Assembly (NCBI GenBank): GCA_922989275.2 | Contig: OV277866.1 | Coordinates: forward strand, 31,823,246 to 31,887,245 | Reading direction: 5' to 3' | Origin: Gari tellinella | Taxonomy: Eukaryota; Mollusca; Bivalvia; Cardiida; Psammobiidae | DNA length: 64,000 bases | Part shown: positions 10,388-22,075 of the stretch, in pieces | Layout of the letters: each line of letters opens with the position of its first letter | Numbering within the stretch: position 1 is the stretch's first letter | The notes under the pieces: generated by a model | What the model saw: the letters and a program-made list of their open reading frames with translations, nothing else | Database searches by the model: none | Told to the model about the DNA's origin: nothing | Made by a program: the position numbers and the translations under genes

Positions 10388-10800
10388 CAACCCTGTACAA
10401 AACAACTTCTGTTTCTTGTTTTGAAGACAGATGATTACTTACAGCATAATTAAATAAAGCCTTAAGGCGCATTCTACTTTACTTTACTTTCACCCTGCTT
10501 TAAGCTACATGCTACTAGAAAAAACAAAATATTTGTTATTGGACATATCGTCACAGTATTATGTGGAACTATTTTCTTCAGATGAGGAATAAATTAAAGG
10601 CATAAAACAGTGCTCCAGATAAGAGGGAGTTTTCCAAACAAATCCAACATTTTCTCACTCATTTCAGCACCAAATCCTCGAAGAGACGATTCTAATGAGT
10701 AGTGACACCAAAGGGTTTAATGCAGAAATAAAGATTTTAATTTTTGTAAAAACTCTACTTATCTGGAGCCCTGTAAAAAGATGTATTTGTGGGGTATTGG
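10388..10800. mobile_element. TP1 MITE with nested CAG1
   Basis: Decayed left end, half of the core A palindrome, and right end aaaggcataaaa interrupted by CAG1 at 10608-10773, then resumed as taaaaagatgtatttgtggg. Confidence 0.65.
10608..10773. mobile_element. CAG1 MITE nested in TP1, part of palindrome lost
   Basis: CAGTGCTCCAGATAAGAGGG to CTTATCTGGAGCCCTG. One arm of the core is deleted (caaatcctcgaagagacgat). TAAAA occurs on both sides. Confidence 0.75.
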
Positions 10801-11158
10801 CACACGATCTCTTTCACTTACAGCTAAAACATTCACCTCTGTCACAGAATATGCGCACTAAAGTAACTTTTGGCGGAATTCAGCTTGGTATTCTAACAAA
10901 TTATAGCGTTTCAGTCTGTGTCAGAGTTTCAGAAAAGCCTATATTTCAGTAACCAACATTAATCAGATTCGAAAAAAAAATCCAAATGACCCTTAAATTT
11001 GTGTATATTTAGGGTCATTTACTATAACTATGGGCAAGAAGAAAATTTTGGGTATCTTTTTTCCAGCTTTGATGTCTTTGTAAATGTCTTGTTCTCTACC
11101 TCAGTTATGTTAACATTGTATACAGTAATGAGTTAAACTACACAACATTATGAATGAT
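10801..11158. other. Intronic stretch, no supported gene
   Basis: Unique-looking sequence. No exon with both splice sites and a plausible peptide was found. Confidence 0.45.
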
Positions 11159-11159
11159 A

Positions 11160-11357
11160 TACACTAAAACTCTCTATTATGACCACTAAAACAAAGGCTA
11201 ATTGATTGCATAAAAAACAGGTGACAGCTTATAGCAAGGTGACAGTAAAACAGAAAGCTCCTAAAGGAGCTTTCTGTTTTACTGTCACCTTCCATTAACC
11301 AGTCACCTTTCATAACTACATAACAATTAAGTGGTCATGATAGAAAGGTTTTACTAT
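11160..11357. mobile_element. TA1 MITE
   Basis: TACACTAAAACTCTCTATTA to gtcatgatagaaaggtttta and ctata, with the near-perfect hairpin tgacagtaaaacagaaagct and centre CCTAAAGG. TA at both ends suggests a Tc1/mariner-type duplication. Confidence 0.7.
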
Positions 11358-11503
11358 ATGTGGAATATCTATTTCAGTATTTCAGAAATACATGTATTCA
11401 GGTATTAATTGCCCTATAATGCACACTTTATTTCAGCTTTTAGATAATCTCTTTAACTCGTGAAATGCTAAATAAATGTCATACTTAGATATCTAACAAT
11501 CAT

Positions 11504-11843
11504 TTAACCCTTTACCCCATAATACCATGTTTCTAGTTTTGAAGACAGTTGATCACTTAAAGCAGGTTTAAGCCTTTGAACCCTAGTCCCGCCTATAGGT
11601 GTCCTTTTCAAACAGTATTATATATGGTAAAAGTGCACCTGTCCTATGCAAACAGTGAAGACCTTGATCAGAGGGCTCTTTAAGGAACCCTATGATCAAG
11701 GTATTCATTGTTTGTCAAAATGCAAAACATTGACATAACAACCCTTAAAAGTCAGAAATGGACTACACTAAAATGGAAACTGGGATTGTCCATCTTAAGT
11801 TTCAGGGAGGAAAGAGTTAAAGTAAAGTAAGAATAATATGCCT
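11504..11843. mobile_element. TP1 left half with nested TP2
   Basis: TTAACCCTTTACCCCATAAT start. TP2 is inserted at gcaggt|TTAA|agtaaag (11568-11571, 11817-11820). The host stops after gaataatatgcc and its right arm is absent. Confidence 0.75.
11572..11816. mobile_element. TP2 MITE nested in TP1
   Basis: GCCTTTGAACCCTAGTCCCG to TTTCAGGGAGGAAAGAG, TTAA on both sides; core gatcagagggctctttaagg is imperfect. Confidence 0.8.
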
Positions 11844-12055
11844 TAACTCATTCACATCTGAAACTTTTAATTGGCCAATTTCAGTTTCTTATTAAGTCTA
11901 CGTCCTTTTTTGCACTATTTAGGGTTGATTTTAACAATCTATTGCAAAACAGTGCAGATGTTGATCCGCAGAAGGCTCATGCAGGAGCCCTCTGATCAGG
12001 GTTTGTACTGTTTGAAAAGGACATGTGTACTTTTAACAGGTACACTGTTTGTTGA
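11844..12055. mobile_element. TP2-like MITE, partial and diverged
   Basis: ttaactcattcacatctgaa at the left and core B arms (aacagtgcagatgttgatcc / ccctctgatcagggtttgta). The right terminus is not visible. Confidence 0.5.
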
Positions 12056-12120
12056 TGATGAGTATAAAACTGTCCCTTTGGTTGAATGTGTTATCCTTTT
12101 GAATTCTTTTAATGGGTATA

Positions 12121-12473
12121 CAGCGCTCCCGCTCTACAACGACACCGAACGGGAGACAAAACTTATGTGCGTTGTTTGGAGGGAGTCGTTATAGGGAGGG
12201 AACGTTGCAAACAGCTTGAATCCAGATCAGACGCCGCGTAACACGGCGTCTGATCTGGATTCTAGCTGTTTGTCACTTAACATTAAGTTTTTTCCCATCA
12301 AAATGTCCATTATGTAACTTTGAGAACAACAGCAGACGACACTTTTAAGCAGACGACATTGCAGCCGTGAATAGGTTAGACATAATTGTTCTGTTAATTT
12401 AAGGGAACTGCGACAAGGGTCGTTGTAAAGAGGGAGTTGTTGTTGGGAGGGCCGTTGTAGGGAGGGAACGCTG
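12121..12473. mobile_element. TA2 MITE
   Basis: CAGCGCTCCCGCTCTACAAC to gttgtagggagggaacgctg, flanked by TATA on both sides. The internal core B hairpin is gaatccagatcagacgccgc and its inverse, with GCTGTTTG at its foot. Confidence 0.75.
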
Positions 12474-12560
12474 TATAAAAGTATGACTGTGTTCTTTACA
12501 AATAGTGTTAACTTATAAAGTGATACCAGGTGTTTTGCAGACATTTGTTTAGCATTTGGT

Positions 12561-12807
12561 TTAACCCTTTCACCGCCAAATTATTTTTGAGTTTTTTACC
12601 CCTACACCGTTATTGTGTCGTCTGCTTAAATATTATTGTCTGCAATATCATTTCAAAGTTAGAATTAAGAGAGTATGACATAAGAAATATCGAAACGGGT
12701 GTCAAACAGATTTGATCCTGATCAGACGCCGCTTATCGCGGCGTCTGATCAGGATCAAAACTGTTTGCAAATTCGACTTTAGGCGATTCTGGCGGTGAAA
12801 GGGTTAA
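12561..12807. mobile_element. TP4 MITE
   Basis: TTAACCCTTTCACCGCCAAA to ggcggtgaaagggttaa. The TIR of about 16 bp is perfect. Core B hairpin: gatcctgatcagacgccgct / tcgcggcgtctgatcaggat. Confidence 0.85.
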
Positions 12808-13462
12808 AGAGATTGGCATTGAAAACGTCACGCTTTTTAGTTTTAACTAACGCTTTTTGTTTTTTCATATTTGTATAAAGGCGAAATAGGTACCGGTAAG
12901 TCAATGAGTGAATCTTTGTAGATGTAGTGTTTGCTATTTATAGACATGGTACGGTCAAATCTGCATTTAGCAACCATTTAGCTCTTAGCAACAATTCAAA
13001 AAGAAGAAGTATGGACACATTTTTTACCTTGTCAACACTGAAAACTGACAATGAACATCTATGCAAACAGTTTGGATCCATACCAGGCCCAACTAAATGT
13101 TTGGCCTGCATGATCTATATCCAAACTGTTTGTCACTCAGATCCTGTTTCTGTAAATTCCAGAATAAGGCAGATGCATGACATTTACTCAGATTGTGAGT
13201 TGGTTTTCTTTTAAATGAAATATGGAGTCTGTGTAGACTTTAGAAATCCAATTTGTCGAAAGAGTTAAATGGTCGATAGACAGGTTTGTGAAATGCTCCA
13301 ATGTAGATGTGGTATTTGCTTTAACATATAAGTAGGCTGATTAATATCCCAGAGTTAACCCCTTCACTATAGCTATACTAGTTATAGAAACAGAGCATAG
13401 AAACAGAGCTCAAAATGCATGAATTATTCCAAAAACTAAAATCATTAAACATATCCACTACA
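12808..13462. other. Intronic stretch with one palindromic core
   Basis: A core B relative at 13064-13133 (caaacagtttggatccatac ... gatctatatccaaactgttt) has a divergent loop. Its element ends could not be fixed. No gene seen. Confidence 0.45.
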
Positions 13463-13640
13463 AGGCTGACCAGATGAGGGGAGTATTTCAAAAATTAAAA
13501 TCGTTAATTTTGCATTAAGCCCTATGGTGTTACTACTCATTTGAATCGTCTAATGAGAAGTAACACCATAGGGTTTGGTGCTGAAATAAGTGAGAAAATG
13601 TTGGATTTGCTCAGTTTACTACCTCTTATCTGGAGCCCTG
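13463..13640. mobile_element. CAG1 MITE
   Basis: Diverged left end (ggctgaccagatgagggg), good right end cttatctggagccctg, and CACTAyA on both sides. One palindrome arm is partly deleted. Confidence 0.7.
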
Positions 13641-13647
13641 CACTATA

Positions 13648-14169
13648 TGGTTTGACTACTTATTATAGTATCATAAATACTATCATTACTAAAAGACTAA
13701 AAAAGACTTTAATCACAACATAGTGTTTAAAGGAGAACATTTTAGAACTTTTCAGTTTTCCTCTTAACTAGAGCCATATGAGCCTTATCACAGTGGAGAA
13801 AACATTGATCTTTCCAAAGTGAAAACAATTGAAATGCAATGCAATAAAATATAGAAAATAACATTTTAAAACTATTTTTTTACATGAATTCTAATCAGAG
13901 TGGCAAACAGTTTGGAGCCTGATCAGATGCTTGGTAACCAGACATCTCCTCTGGCTCCAATTTGTTTGCAGTCACCAGGACATAATTGTTTCTGTATAAT
14001 AATTAAAGCATGTTTATTAGAAAAGAATAATATATTCACCACTGTATCATATACTAAACAGATTTCATTTTGAAAGGTGTGCAATATGCAGCATAGCCCC
14101 TAGTTAATCATTTACCCATTATAGCCACCAGTGCAAATGATCATTATAATCCAACCAATTACAGGAAAG
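13648..14169. other. Intronic stretch with one palindromic core
   Basis: A core B relative lies at 13903-13970 (caaacagtttggagcctgat / ctctggctccaatttgtttg). No gene seen. Confidence 0.45.
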
Positions 14170-14518
14170 TTACCCCTCTAAATACCGGAATTCTCTCTAA
14201 ACCGGACAAAAACTTTGGTCCCGTTTCCCACCCATTATGCCTTTGATTTATTCCTTCACTGAAGAAAATACATTCATGAACATATATCATCAGAAATATT
14301 TTCTATATTCTAGCAGATGATAGCTTAAAGCAGGATGAAAGTAAAGCAGAATGCGCCTTAAGGCGCATTCTGCTTTACTTTCAACCTGCTTTAAGTGGTC
14401 AGCTACCTTTCATACTAGAAACAAGCTATGGGTTAAAACCCCTCTAAACCGGAAACCCCTCTAAACCGGATGTTTTTGTTGTCCCCACACATGTCCGGTT
14501 TAGAGGGGTTTCACTGTA
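14170..14518. mobile_element. TA4 MITE carrying a TP1
   Basis: tacccctctaaataccggaa at the left and tccggtttagaggggtttca and ctgta at the right, with several internal ccctctaaaccgga repeats. TP1 occupies about 14225-14440. Confidence 0.6.
14225..14440. mobile_element. TP1 MITE
   Basis: The left end is worn (cacccattatgcctttgatt). Core A is a near-perfect hairpin centred on gcgccttaaggcgc. Ends agctatgggttaa. Confidence 0.7.
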
Positions 14519-14526
14519 TACACATA

Positions 14527-14688
14527 TGAAATAGTAAAACCCCTCTATTATGACGACTATATCGTGTTGATTATTAGCCTAATTTTAGGTGTTTACGACA
14601 GGTGACTGCTTTCTGTTTTACTGTTCCTTGATTTAAGCTGTCACCTGTCTTACATACAATCAATTAGCCTTCGTTTTTGTGGCCGTAA
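14527..14688. mobile_element. TA1 MITE, cut by a TP1 insertion
   Basis: gtaaaacccctctattatga at the left, with a shortened core (tgctttctgttttactgttc). Its right end gtaa|TTAA|gaggt is split by the TP1 that follows, with gaggtaac after that TP1. Confidence 0.65.
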
Positions 14689-14940
14689 TTAACCCTTTAA
14701 CCCATAGCCTGTTTCTAGTATTTAAGATATGTGACCTATAAAAGCAGGCTAAAAGTAAAGCAAAATGTGCCCTAGGGCGCATTCTGCTTTACTTTCAGCC
14801 TGCTTTAAGTTAATATCTGCTAGGATATAGAAAAAAATTCTTATGATACATATTCATAACAGTATAAAATGGAACTATTTTCTTTGGCGGATGAATAAAA
14901 TGAATGCGCTAAAAGTCGCTTCTATAAGGGAAAGGGTTAA
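14689..14940. mobile_element. TP1 MITE nested in TA1
   Basis: TTAACCCTTTAACCCATAGC to gggaaagggttaa with TTAA at both ends. The host TA1 continues outside. A further partial TP1 lies at 14997-15130. Confidence 0.75.
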
Positions 14941-15186
14941 GAGGTAACACAGGCATAATTATGCTTAAAGCAAGATGAGGTCTACTTTGTTTAATATTTT
15001 ATATGTACCTTATAGCCTGTTTCTAGTTTTGAAGACAGTTGACTACTTAAAGCAGTTTAAAAGTAAAGCAGAAAGTTCCATAAGGAAAATATTGTGCTTT
15101 CAACCTTCTTTATACCACAATCAGGAAAGATACTTGAAATGTTGTCTGTATTTTATGTGTTTTTTCAGGACTTCGTTCGTAGATCA

Positions 15187-15314
15187 ACTACTTTTCTGTA
15201 ACTCTTTCAACACTAAGTAACTCTTCTAGGTTATATTAGGTTCCATTGTGGATATTTTGATTACCAAAACATGAATCAGTCTACTACGAATTCTTGGTAG
15301 CTTAATAAATACTG
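15187..15314. repeat. CTCTTTCAAC-family repeat, left part
   Basis: aactctttcaacactaagta ... cttaataaatactg matches 35343-35465 and 38672-38790. The LINE at 15315 splits it, and the right part resumes at 18435. Confidence 0.75.
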
Positions 15315-18045
15315 ATATAATAATCACCGGAGATTTTAATTTTAACTGCTTAAATCCGTTATCAGCTAGAAATATTGATTCTTTATGTCAACAATTTGGA
15401 CTTACGCAGGCAATAACGGAGCCGACACATTTTACCGAAAAATCAAATTCATTAATAGATATTCTCCTTGTAAGTAATGATAATTCTTTACTTAAATCCG
15501 GCGTGGCCGTACCATTTCTTGATCAACATGTAAGGTATCATTGTCCTATTTACGGCATTTTTAAATATGTTAAACCAAAGTCTTTAGTATTCACTCGGAA
15601 AATTTGGAAGTACGAGCAAGGAGATTATGAGCAGATGAAAAAGTGTATAAAGGATACTGATTGGAATCTATTAAAACATGAAAATATTGATATTTACGCA
15701 ACGGACTTTACAAACACTTTAATGAAAATAATCTCAAAATTCATTCCAAATAAAGTTGTTAAGATCAAACCAAACGAACCTCCATGGATGACAAATGAAA
15801 TTAAGAAATATATTAGATCCAGAAAAAGGTCTTATAAACAAGCAAAAAGATCAAATAACCAATATTACTGGGCTAAATTTAGAAAAATTAGAAACAAAAC
15901 AGTATCTTTAATTAGAAAAAGCAAACAACATTACTACGACAGTTTAGCATCCAAACTTCAAACTAATAATCTTTCACCAAAGGACTGGTGGAATGTACTT
16001 AAATCGTTCCTGTCAACTTCCAACAAACCAACCATTCCTGCCCTAAATTACCAAAACCAACAAGTTCTACATAATGACGAAAAAGCCAAAATACTCAACG
16101 ACTTCTTCGCATCACAATCTAAACTAAACGAAACTAACAAAGAGCCACCCGATTTACCTATCTACAATCCCGATTTAATTCTAAGACCGACACAAATAAC
16201 CATCGACCAAGTTAACAGTATTCTAAAATCATTGCCTAATGGTAAAGCCCCAGGCCCCGACCAAATTAATAATTGTGTCCTGTCCCGAATTGCTAACGAA
16301 CTATCTTATCCTTTGTGCGACCTCTTCAATACATGTTTATCTTGCTCAAAATTCCCTGCTATTTGGAAGGAAGCACATGTAACAGCGGTTTATAAGAAGG
16401 GAGACCCCTCACTTGTTAACAATTATAGACCTATATCTCTACTAAATGTATTAGGGAAAGTGTTCGAAAGACTCTTATTCCAACAGATCTTTAATTTCCT
16501 AAAAGACATTAACTTTCTATCTCCTTTCCAGTCTGGTTTTGTTCCTGGAGACTCCTCTATCAACCAATTAGTCTATATTTATAACGCTTTCTGTCAAGCA
16601 ATAGACTCTGGAAAAGAGGTCCGCGTCATTTTCTTTGATATAAGCAAGGCATTCGACAGAGTATGGCACAAGGGTATTATATGTAAATTAAAAGCTGTCG
16701 GATTGTCTGCTGACTTTTTGAAACTCTTTTTGGATTATCTTGAAAACAGACGACAATGCGTTGTTCTACCAGGAGCAAAATCAGACTGGAATTACATAAA
16801 AGCTGGTGTTCCACAGGGGTCAATTCTCGGACCGCTGCTATTCTTAATATATATCAACGATATTGTTTCTAACATTTCTTCCAATATCAGGTTGTTTGCT
16901 GATGATACTAGTCTTTATCTAACCATTAATCACAGAAATGAAGCATTAGCATCAACCGAGTTATTAAACACTGACATCTCTATAATCTCTAAATGGGCAT
17001 CAGATTGGCTTGTTACCTTTAATCCAAGTAAATCTGAATCAATGCTTATCTCTCGAAAGCAAAATACAAACATATTCCCTTCATTATCGATGGATAATCA
17101 AATCATTGCTGAAGTCACCGACCACAAACATCTAGGTTTATTTCTTTCTAACGACTGTTCCTGGCATTCACATATTGATTATATAAAAAGCAAAGCTTGG
17201 CCAAAAATCAATGTCATGCGCAAACTTATGTACCAATTAGATCGCAAATCACTTGAAACAATCTATCTATCTTTTGTTCAACCATTGTTGGAATACGGTG
17301 ACGTCATATGGGACAACTGCACAATGTATGAAAAGGATGAACTTAATAAAATACAAAATGAAGCTGCACGTATATGCTCTGGTACAACTCGACTTGTTTC
17401 CTTACTTAACCTTTATAATGAAATTGGATGGGACAGCCTGGACACTCGCAGGAAACATCACAAACTAATAATGTTCTATAAAATGATCCATAATATCTCT
17501 CCGCCTTACTTGTCCGACCTTATACCACGTACCGTCCTTGAAACTTCTCGATATAATTTAAGAAATAATCAGGACATTCAAGTTCCGTATTGCAGAACAA
17601 ACAAATACTACAACTCCTTTTTACCAACTGTTATTCGTGACTGGAATACACTATCGCCAGAATTAAAATGTGCAAACTCTCTACAAACTTTTAAGCGACT
17701 CTTAAACAAGGACAGACTAAGAACACCTGCACATTTTTACATTGGTGATAGAAAGTCGCAAGTACTACATACCCGTCTACGTACAAAATGCAGTGCATTA
17801 AATGCAGATCTTTTTTCTAAGGGTATCGTAGTCAGTGTGGGGTGATTGAAGACACCTACCACTTCTTTTTTACATGCCCACTCTACCAACATATTCGTCA
17901 TGAACTCTTCAATACAGTGTCAGCACTGTGTGAGCTATCATTGAATATTATGTTGTTTGGTGACACCTCTCTTTCTCTCAATATCAATACACACATATTC
18001 AAGGCAGTACAAACATTTATTGTTAGAAGCAAACGGTTCACCTAG
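15315..18045 (+). pseudogene. LINE ORF2 remnant: endonuclease C-part, reverse transcriptase, Zn-like tail; frameshifted
   Basis: An open frame runs from 15315 through the stop at 17843, longer at the 5' side than the first usable start codon near 15503 suggests. It holds the end of an APE-type endonuclease (IIITGDFNFN, then SLIDILL and RYHCPI), followed by the RT: RPISLLNVLGKVFERLL, FFDISKAFDRVWHKG, GVPQGSILGPLLFLIYINDI, and catalytic FADDTSLY near 16890. Near 17830 a one-base indel shifts the frame. The C-terminal Cys/His motif (CGVIEDTYHFFFTC) continues in another frame to a stop at about 18045. With the 5' truncation and the frameshift it is dead. RT enzymes of this type copy their own RNA at a nicked target. 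Confidence 0.85.
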
Positions 18046-18434
18046 TTAGTATTTTTGTTGCTGAGGATGCTGTGCTGTGAGTCAATATCGTTGTAGCTCA
18101 TTCTCTTTACCAATGCCAGTAATAACTATAACAGCTAGAGGTATCTATTGAACATAACTAGATTGTTAGTAGTTGTTTTTCTTTATTATTCTTTCAAAAT
18201 TTAATAACATCAAATATACTGTTGATTACATTATGTCATTGATTTATCTTCTTAAAAACTTTTAGAAACATCTTGTATAACGACATCAATGACCATATAT
18301 TTCGCAATTACTTGTACATTGCACGTTCAGGGAGAGAAATCCTATAAGACTTTATTGTCTTTCGTTTCAATCCCTTCTTTCTGTTGTATATTTCTATGTG
18401 ATGTGTATATTTGCTGAATAAATATGTTTAAACT
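15315..18434 (+). mobile_element. 5'-truncated CR1/L2-group LINE with TAAATACTG duplication
   Basis: The element interrupts a CTCTTFCAAC-type repeat whose intact copies read taataaatactggtttaa. TAAATACTG flanks it at 15306-15314 and 18435-18443, a 9-bp target-site duplication. The copy begins inside the endonuclease domain (GDFN motif), so its 5' end was lost at insertion. The 3' end, ctgaataaatatgtttaaac, closely matches that of the 29927-34088 element, so the two belong to one family. Confidence 0.85.
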
Positions 18435-18545
18435 AAATACTGGTCTAAAGTAAAGTGCAGACCCAGATCTTATCTGTGTCTACACTGTTTGCAAAATTCA
18501 TATGTAAGAAGTATATTTTAAACAGGTCCATGGTTTATTGAGCAA
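18435..18545. repeat. CTCTTTCAAC-family repeat, right part
   Basis: Resumes after the LINE with taaatactggtctaaagtaa, then half-core gcagacccagatcttatctg and aaacaggtccatgg, as in the copies at 35343 and 38672. Confidence 0.7.
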
Positions 18546-18666
18546 TTGGTTATTGCAGGTTCATTCTTATACCGTAGTAGGAGCAATTTGCTTTTACTTC
18601 CATTTGCTTTAAGTTATCACCCACTTTTAACACCATCAATGACTACTGTATTTAGTTTTGGAAATA

Positions 18667-19034
18667 CAGTGCTCCCTCTCTACAACGACATCCAGTGGGA
18701 GACACAGATTGTGTGTGTTGTTCGGAGGGAGTCGTTATAGATAGGGAAAATAAAGATTTGGCTGATATTGCAAACAGCTTGAATCCAGATCAGACGCCGC
18801 GTAACGCGGCGTCTGATCTGGATTCAAGCTGTTTGTCACTCATAATTATATTTATTCTATCAAAATGTCCACTTATATGTAATTTTAAGAAAAATCAGCA
18901 GACGACAATTTTAAGCAGACGACATTGCAGCAGTAAAAGCGTTAGACATAATTGTCCGGTTTTGGGAACTGAGACAAGGGTCGTTGTAAAGAGGGAGTCG
19001 TTATTGGGAGGGCCGTTGTAGAGAGGGAACGCTG
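18667..19034. mobile_element. TA2 MITE
   Basis: CAGTGCTCCCTCTCTACAAC to gttgtagagagggaacgctg, flanked by TA. Core B is a long perfect hairpin (agcttgaatccagatcagac and inverse, centre GCCGCGTAACGCGGC). The distal arm also holds gcagacgacaattttaagca. Confidence 0.85.
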
Positions 19035-19329
19035 TATACAGTAATTCTAAATAAACTAAGAATATAGTCCATTATTGACAAAGAAAGAATGTAGCCCAAA
19101 AATGTACAATGCACATTTTTAGGCACATGGTTTAACAACATCTGATTGTGTTTCATGGTGTGGGGAAAAAATGATATTTGCTGGAGATTGAATATGGAGT
19201 ATTAACTTATCATTACATGATTATATTAACATTGATTGCCTAACAACATAAGTGACAGAAACGCATGTATCTATAAGACAGCCTTTACTGCTGGTGAAAT
19301 ATAACTGACCTAACATCATTTATTAGATT
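19035..19329. other. Intronic stretch, no supported gene
   Basis: Contains a small palindrome aaaaatgtacaatgcacatt near 19100. Nothing else recognised. Confidence 0.4.
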
Positions 19330-19932
19330 CAGTGTTCTCTCCCAATAAAGGCCGGCCCTCCCAACAATGATTCCCTCCTTACAACAATGTTTGCTGTTGT
19401 TCCCAAAACAAGTATGTCTTATACTTACACTACTGCAATATTGTCTTTTTAAAATTGTCTTCTGGGGCCCGTTTTACTAAACTATTTTGCGTAAGTCAAA
19501 ATTTTAAATTTTAATTTATATTTTTTATTATCACTTGCTACAAACAGCAAATAGCCAGATCAGAGGACGCGCTTTTAGCGCGTCCTCTGATCTGTCTATT
19601 TGCTGTTTGCAAACGTTTATGATCAAAATTAGAGTAAAACGATTTTGACTTACACAAAATTTTGCGTAAGTTGTTTAGTAAAAGTTGTTTAGTAAAACGG
19701 GCCCCTGCTGTTTTTCTCAAATTTATATATTAACATTTTGACAGAAAAAAAATGAGGAGTGACAAACAGCTTGAATCCAGATCAGACGTCGCTTTATGTG
19801 GCATCTGATTTGGATTCAAGCTGTTTTCAAATGTAAGTCAAGTCATAATTTCTCCTCCCTATAACAACTTCCTCCGAACAATACGCACAACCTTCCTCTC
19901 CAAATGGGTGTTGTTGTAGAGAGGGAGCACTA
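19330..19932. mobile_element. TA2 MITE interrupted by a GGGCCC element
   Basis: CAGTGTTCTCTCCCAATAAA at the left and gttgttgtagagagggagca at the right. The core B hairpin (gaatccagatcagacgtcgc) is imperfect. A second element sits at 19464-19704, in the stretch that reads aaaattgtcgtctgctg in other copies. Confidence 0.7.
19464..19704. mobile_element. GGGCCCGTTTTAC-ended MITE nested in TA2
   Basis: Perfect TIR GGGCCCGTTTTACTAAAC, longer inverted parts (ttgcgtaagtcaaaattt / aaaattttgcgtaagttg), and a core hairpin aaatagccagatcagaggac/GCGC with CAAACAGC...GCTGTTTG feet. CTG is present on both sides, so a 3-bp duplication is possible. The ends resemble PIF/Harbinger-type elements, but this is tentative. 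Confidence 0.75.
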
Positions 19933-19984
19933 TAGTACAAGACAAATTGTTAAAAAATTATTGATACCAATTTATAATTAATTC

Positions 19985-20168
19985 TCCCCTGAAACCTCAA
20001 ATAGACAATGCCAGTTTCTAGTTCAATTTTGATTAGTTAGCACTGTTTTGCTGAAATTTCTTGCAAAATGACAAAACAGTGCAGACCCTGATTAGAGGCT
20101 CCTTTATTCTGGGTCCACACTGTGTGCATAGGACAAAATGTACTATTCCCAAGTACACTGTTTGTAAA
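19985..20168. mobile_element. TP2-like MITE, partial
   Basis: attctcccctgaaacctcaa start and core arms aacagtgcagaccctgatta / ctgggtccacactgtgtgca. The right end is unclear. Confidence 0.5.
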
Positions 20169-20329
20169 TCACTAGGAATTGCTTGGTGAAAAGTCTTGCT
20201 TTACACAGCTGGAAAGAGTTCAGACCAGTAGAAGTAATTTTGTTTATCTGAGTTAGCAACTTTTTGCAAGAAGTCTTATTGCGTGACTCATACCATATTC
20301 CTCTCAACTGAGACTGATTTTTATGCCCC

Positions 20330-21732
20330 CCAGAATCTACGATTCGGGGGCATATAGTTTTTGTCATGTCTGTTTGTCTGTCCGTCCGTCCGTCTGTCTG
20401 TGCCAAAAACCTTAACCTTGGCTATAACTTTTGCATTTTTGTACCTGGGCCTTTTATACTTGGCATGTATCTTCCCTGTATCAAGACCTTTCTAACCATA
20501 CACAACTTTTTGACCTTGTGACCTTGACCTTGACATTTGACCTACTTTTGTAAAAATCTTATGGCTATAACATTTGCACCAGTTGGCCCAGGGCTTTCAT
20601 ATTTTGTATGTATATTTCTTGTGTCAAGACCTTTCCAACCATACCAACATCTTTGACCATGTGACCTTGACCTTCACCTTTGACCTATATAATCAAACTT
20701 TAACCAAAAACCTTAACCTTGGCTATAACTTGTGCATTTTTTAACCTAGACCTTTTATACTTGGCATGTGTTTTCCTCATGGCAAGACCTTTCCAACCAT
20801 ACAAAACTTTTTGACCTTGTGACCTTGACCTTGATATTTGACCTACTTTTGTAAAAATCTTTAAATGGCTATAACATTTGCACCAGTTGGCCCAGGGCTT
20901 TCATATTTTGTATGTATATTTCTTGTGTCAAGACCTTTCCAACCATACCAACATATTTGACCATGTGACCTTGTCCTCGACCTTTGACCTATTTAATCAA
21001 ACTTTAACCAAAAATCTTAACCTTGGCTATAACTTTTGCATTTTTGCACCTGGGCCATTTATACTTGGCATGTGTTTTCCCTGTGGCAAGACCTTTCCAA
21101 CCATACACAACTTTTTGACCTTGTGACCTTGACATTTGACCTACTTTTGTTGAAATCTTTAAATGGCAATAACATTTGTACCAGTAGGCCTACGGCTTTC
21201 ATATTTTGTTTGTATATTTCTTGTGTCAAGACTTTTCCAACCATACATTCGTTTTTGCCCTGTGACCTTGGCCTTTGACCTTCTTTTGTATAAATCTTTA
21301 TACACCTATAACATTTGAAGCAGTAGGCCTAGAGCTTCCATACTTTGTATGTTTCTTGTGTTAAGACTTCTTCAACCATGTCGATGTTTCATTTACCCTA
21401 TGACCATGACTTTTGACCTTCTTTTGCAAAAAAGCATTACATTACAGAACATGATGTTGACTGGGGGCATTTGTGTTTCACAAACACAGTGCTTTTCATC
21501 TGATCTTCACCAAACTTTCTGAAAATGTTTGTTGACATAAAATGGAGACCAATTTGGATAACCAGTGGCACCAATTTATGCTAGGCCCTTTGGAGTAATG
21601 GCCCTTGAATTCCTCAAAATGGCGTTCCACGACAGTTTCAGCTGTCTAACTCGTACATTTTACATTTGATAGTCTGGATTCCCCTCCCTGTATCACCGGG
21701 GGCATTCGTGTAACTGGGATACGCTCTTGTTT
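20330..21732. mobile_element. HINE-like element (GGGGGCAT family)
   Basis: 5' hairpin tatgccccccagaatc/gattcgggggcata, then a run of GTCTGTCCGTCCGTCC, then three or more copies of a unit of about 300 bp (aaccttaaccttggctataa ... acctactttt) at 20408, 20705 and 21010, and a 3' end ccgggggcattcgtgtaact ... ctcttgtttt. Each unit is dense in TGACCTTGA. No open frame for a transposase. The architecture (5' hairpin, tandem modules, 3' TCTTGTT) resembles nonautonomous Helentron-type elements such as the oyster pearl family. Confidence 0.65.
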
Positions 21733-21909
21733 TTTTATGTAATGTAATACAAGCTACATTTTGTAACAGTAACCTTAAAAAAACCAAATGCGGATAAAAA
21801 GAAATAGTAAAGGGAGATGATTGTTGTATATCAAAGTAATGATTTGTCATCAGTTACTTCCCTTCTCATGAATGAAACTTAAACTTTCAGTAGTGAAATC
21901 TTGATTACC

Positions 21910-21985
21910 TTTGCAAACAGTTTGGAACCAGATGAAATGCAACAAAATGCTGGGTCTCATCAGGATCAAAACTGTTTGCCACTCT
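21910..21985. repeat. Core B palindrome without defined ends
   Basis: gcaaacagtttggaaccaga / tctcatcaggatcaaaactg, with a loop of about 25 nt. Element termini were not identified. Confidence 0.5.
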
Positions 21986-22075
21986 GACCCAATTTTGTAA
22001 AGAAATGTAGAAAAATTAATTTTTAACAGTAGCAGGTGGCAATTGTTTCTGACGACCAAATTTTCCATGAGCTTT

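Noticed and set aside
20380..20402. GTCC/GTCTGTCC run as a stand-alone microsatellite
   Set aside because: The same run follows the hairpin in several HINE-like families, so it is part of the element plan.
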